Source of the DNA: an uncultured Clostridium sp.
GTDB taxonomy: Bacteria > Bacillota > Clostridia > Clostridiales > Clostridiaceae
Assembly: GCA_946575275.1 (NCBI GenBank)
Contig: CAMNZV010000068.1
Coordinates: forward strand, 1 to 7,932
Direction: 5' to 3'
DNA: 7,932 nucleotides
The translations under genes were made by a program, and so were the position numbers. This document shows positions 7,177 through 7,932 of this stretch, piece after piece (the first letter of the stretch is position 1; each line of letters starts with the position of its first letter). Under the pieces are notes generated by a model. It saw only the letters and a program-made list of their open reading frames with translations. It ran no database searches and was not told the DNA's origin.

Positions 7177-7902
7177 ATGGAAATTAACATCTGTCATCTT
7201 TACCCAGACCTATTAAATGTATATGGAGATATTGGAAATATTCTAATATTAAAAAGTCGTGCTGAAAAAAGAGGTATAAAAGTTAATATAATAAATGCCT
7301 CCATTTCAGACTCACTAGATATTGATAACATTGACATAATGCTTTTAGGTGGTGGGCAAGATTATGAACAATCAATTGTATCTAATGATATAAAAGAAAG
7401 CAAAGGTTTAGCCATAAAAAATTACATTGAAGCATCAAAAGTATTAATTGCCATATGTGGAGGATATCAATTACTTGGTAAATACTATATTGCTCCAAAT
7501 GGTGAAAAACTTGAAGGTCTTGGAATACTTGATATATACACTGAAGGTCTTGACAACAGATTTATTGGAAATACAATAATTTATAATGAAGAATATAATG
7601 AAACCTACGTTGGTTTTGAAAATCATTCCGGCAGAACCTATATATCAAATTATAAGCCCCTTGGAAAATGCATTTTAGGAAATGGAAACAATGGCAAAGA
7701 TGGTTTAGAAGGATGTATCTATAAAAATACCTATTGCACCTATCTTCATGGTTCTCTGCTATCAAAAAATCCTGAACTTGCAGATAGATTACTTTTAAGT
7801 GCTTTAAATAATAAATATGAAAATATAACTCTAGAACCTTTAGATGATACTCTTGAATTAAATGCTAAAAAAGAAATAATAAAAAATCACAAAGAAAATT
7901 AA
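7177..7902 (+). CDS. gatD: Lipid II isoglutaminyl synthase, glutamine amidotransferase subunit GatD
   Basis: GatD is the class I (CobB/CobQ-like, GATase_3) glutaminase that hydrolyses glutamine and passes ammonia to MurT in the cytoplasm. The protein has 241 residues, close to S. aureus GatD. It opens with the typical ICHLYPDLLNVYGDIGN block. The oxyanion region LLGGGQDYEQ is at 57-66, the nucleophile is Cys94 in AICGGYQLLG, Arg128 in DNRFIGN matches the glutamine-binding Arg of S. aureus GatD, NHSGRT is at 149-154, and the catalytic His191 is in YLHGSLL. As in the family, the third triad residue should come from MurT. ATG has GGAGG 7 nt upstream, and the 16-bp gap to murT implies one mRNA. 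All expected active-site residues are present. Confidence 0.96.
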   Translation: MEINICHLYPDLLNVYGDIGNILILKSRAEKRGIKVNIINASISDSLDIDNIDIMLLGGGQDYEQSIVSNDIKESKGLAIKNYIEASKVLIAICGGYQLLGKYYIAPNGEKLEGLGILDIYTEGLDNRFIGNTIIYNEEYNETYVGFENHSGRTYISNYKPLGKCILGNGNNGKDGLEGCIYKNTYCTYLHGSLLSKNPELADRLLLSALNNKYENITLEPLDDTLELNAKKEIIKNHKEN

Positions 7903-7905
7903 AGT

Positions 7906-7921
7906 TGTCATATAATTGACA
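7906..7921 (+). promoter_or_regulatory. Small palindrome containing a perfect -35 hexamer downstream of gatD
   Basis: TGTCA (7906-7910) and TGACA (7917-7921) are inverted copies around TATAAT. The right arm also completes TTGACA (7916-7921), the consensus -35 box, whose -10 would fall beyond the window. This may be a promoter with an overlapping operator for the next gene. A 5-bp stem without a T run is too weak to serve as the gatD terminator. Confidence 0.3.
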
Positions 7922-7932
7922 CATAAGATAAC

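Overview
The DNA is strongly AT-rich, and its proteins are rich in Lys, Asn and Ile. It has Shine-Dalgarno sites of the AGGAGG/GGAGG type and SigA-like promoter boxes. It encodes MurT/GatD and an LTA-synthase-type enzyme. All of this points to a low-GC Gram-positive, most likely a Clostridium-type member of the Clostridia. The window looks like a chromosomal cell-envelope locus. I see no mobile element, CRISPR array, rRNA or tRNA.

Layout: two divergent transcription units share a 142-bp control region (5657-5798). Leftward (minus strand) there is a tight four-gene run, with genes 32 to 43 bp apart: a membrane-anchored TPR protein (5656-3929), a membrane-anchored transglutaminase-like protein that appears to have lost its catalytic Cys and His (3896-2787), undecaprenyl-diphosphatase UppP (2743-1898) and an LTA-synthase/sulfatase-fold membrane enzyme (1858-77). 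An intrinsic terminator (70-35) follows. Rightward (plus strand) lie murT (from about 5799 to 7160) and gatD (7177-7902), behind a good extended -10 promoter. The last 30 bases hold a small palindrome with a perfect -35 hexamer, probably the promoter of an unseen downstream gene.

How the genes fit together: MurT/GatD amidates the D-Glu of the lipid II stem peptide using glutamine. UppP recycles the undecaprenyl carrier that lipid II and other wall precursors depend on. The LTA-synthase-like protein probably moves phosphoglycerol or a similar phosphorylated group outside the membrane. The TPR protein and the transglutaminase-like protein each have one N-terminal membrane segment and a large, probably extracytoplasmic body. 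They have the look of non-catalytic scaffold or binding proteins, and are the least understood part of the locus.

The main points of interest are the apparent pseudo-transglutaminase and its operon with UppP and the LTA-synthase relative, departures from LtaS at the active-site motifs of that enzyme, an unclear and possibly non-AUG start for murT, and a hairpin that may couple translation of the first two operon genes.
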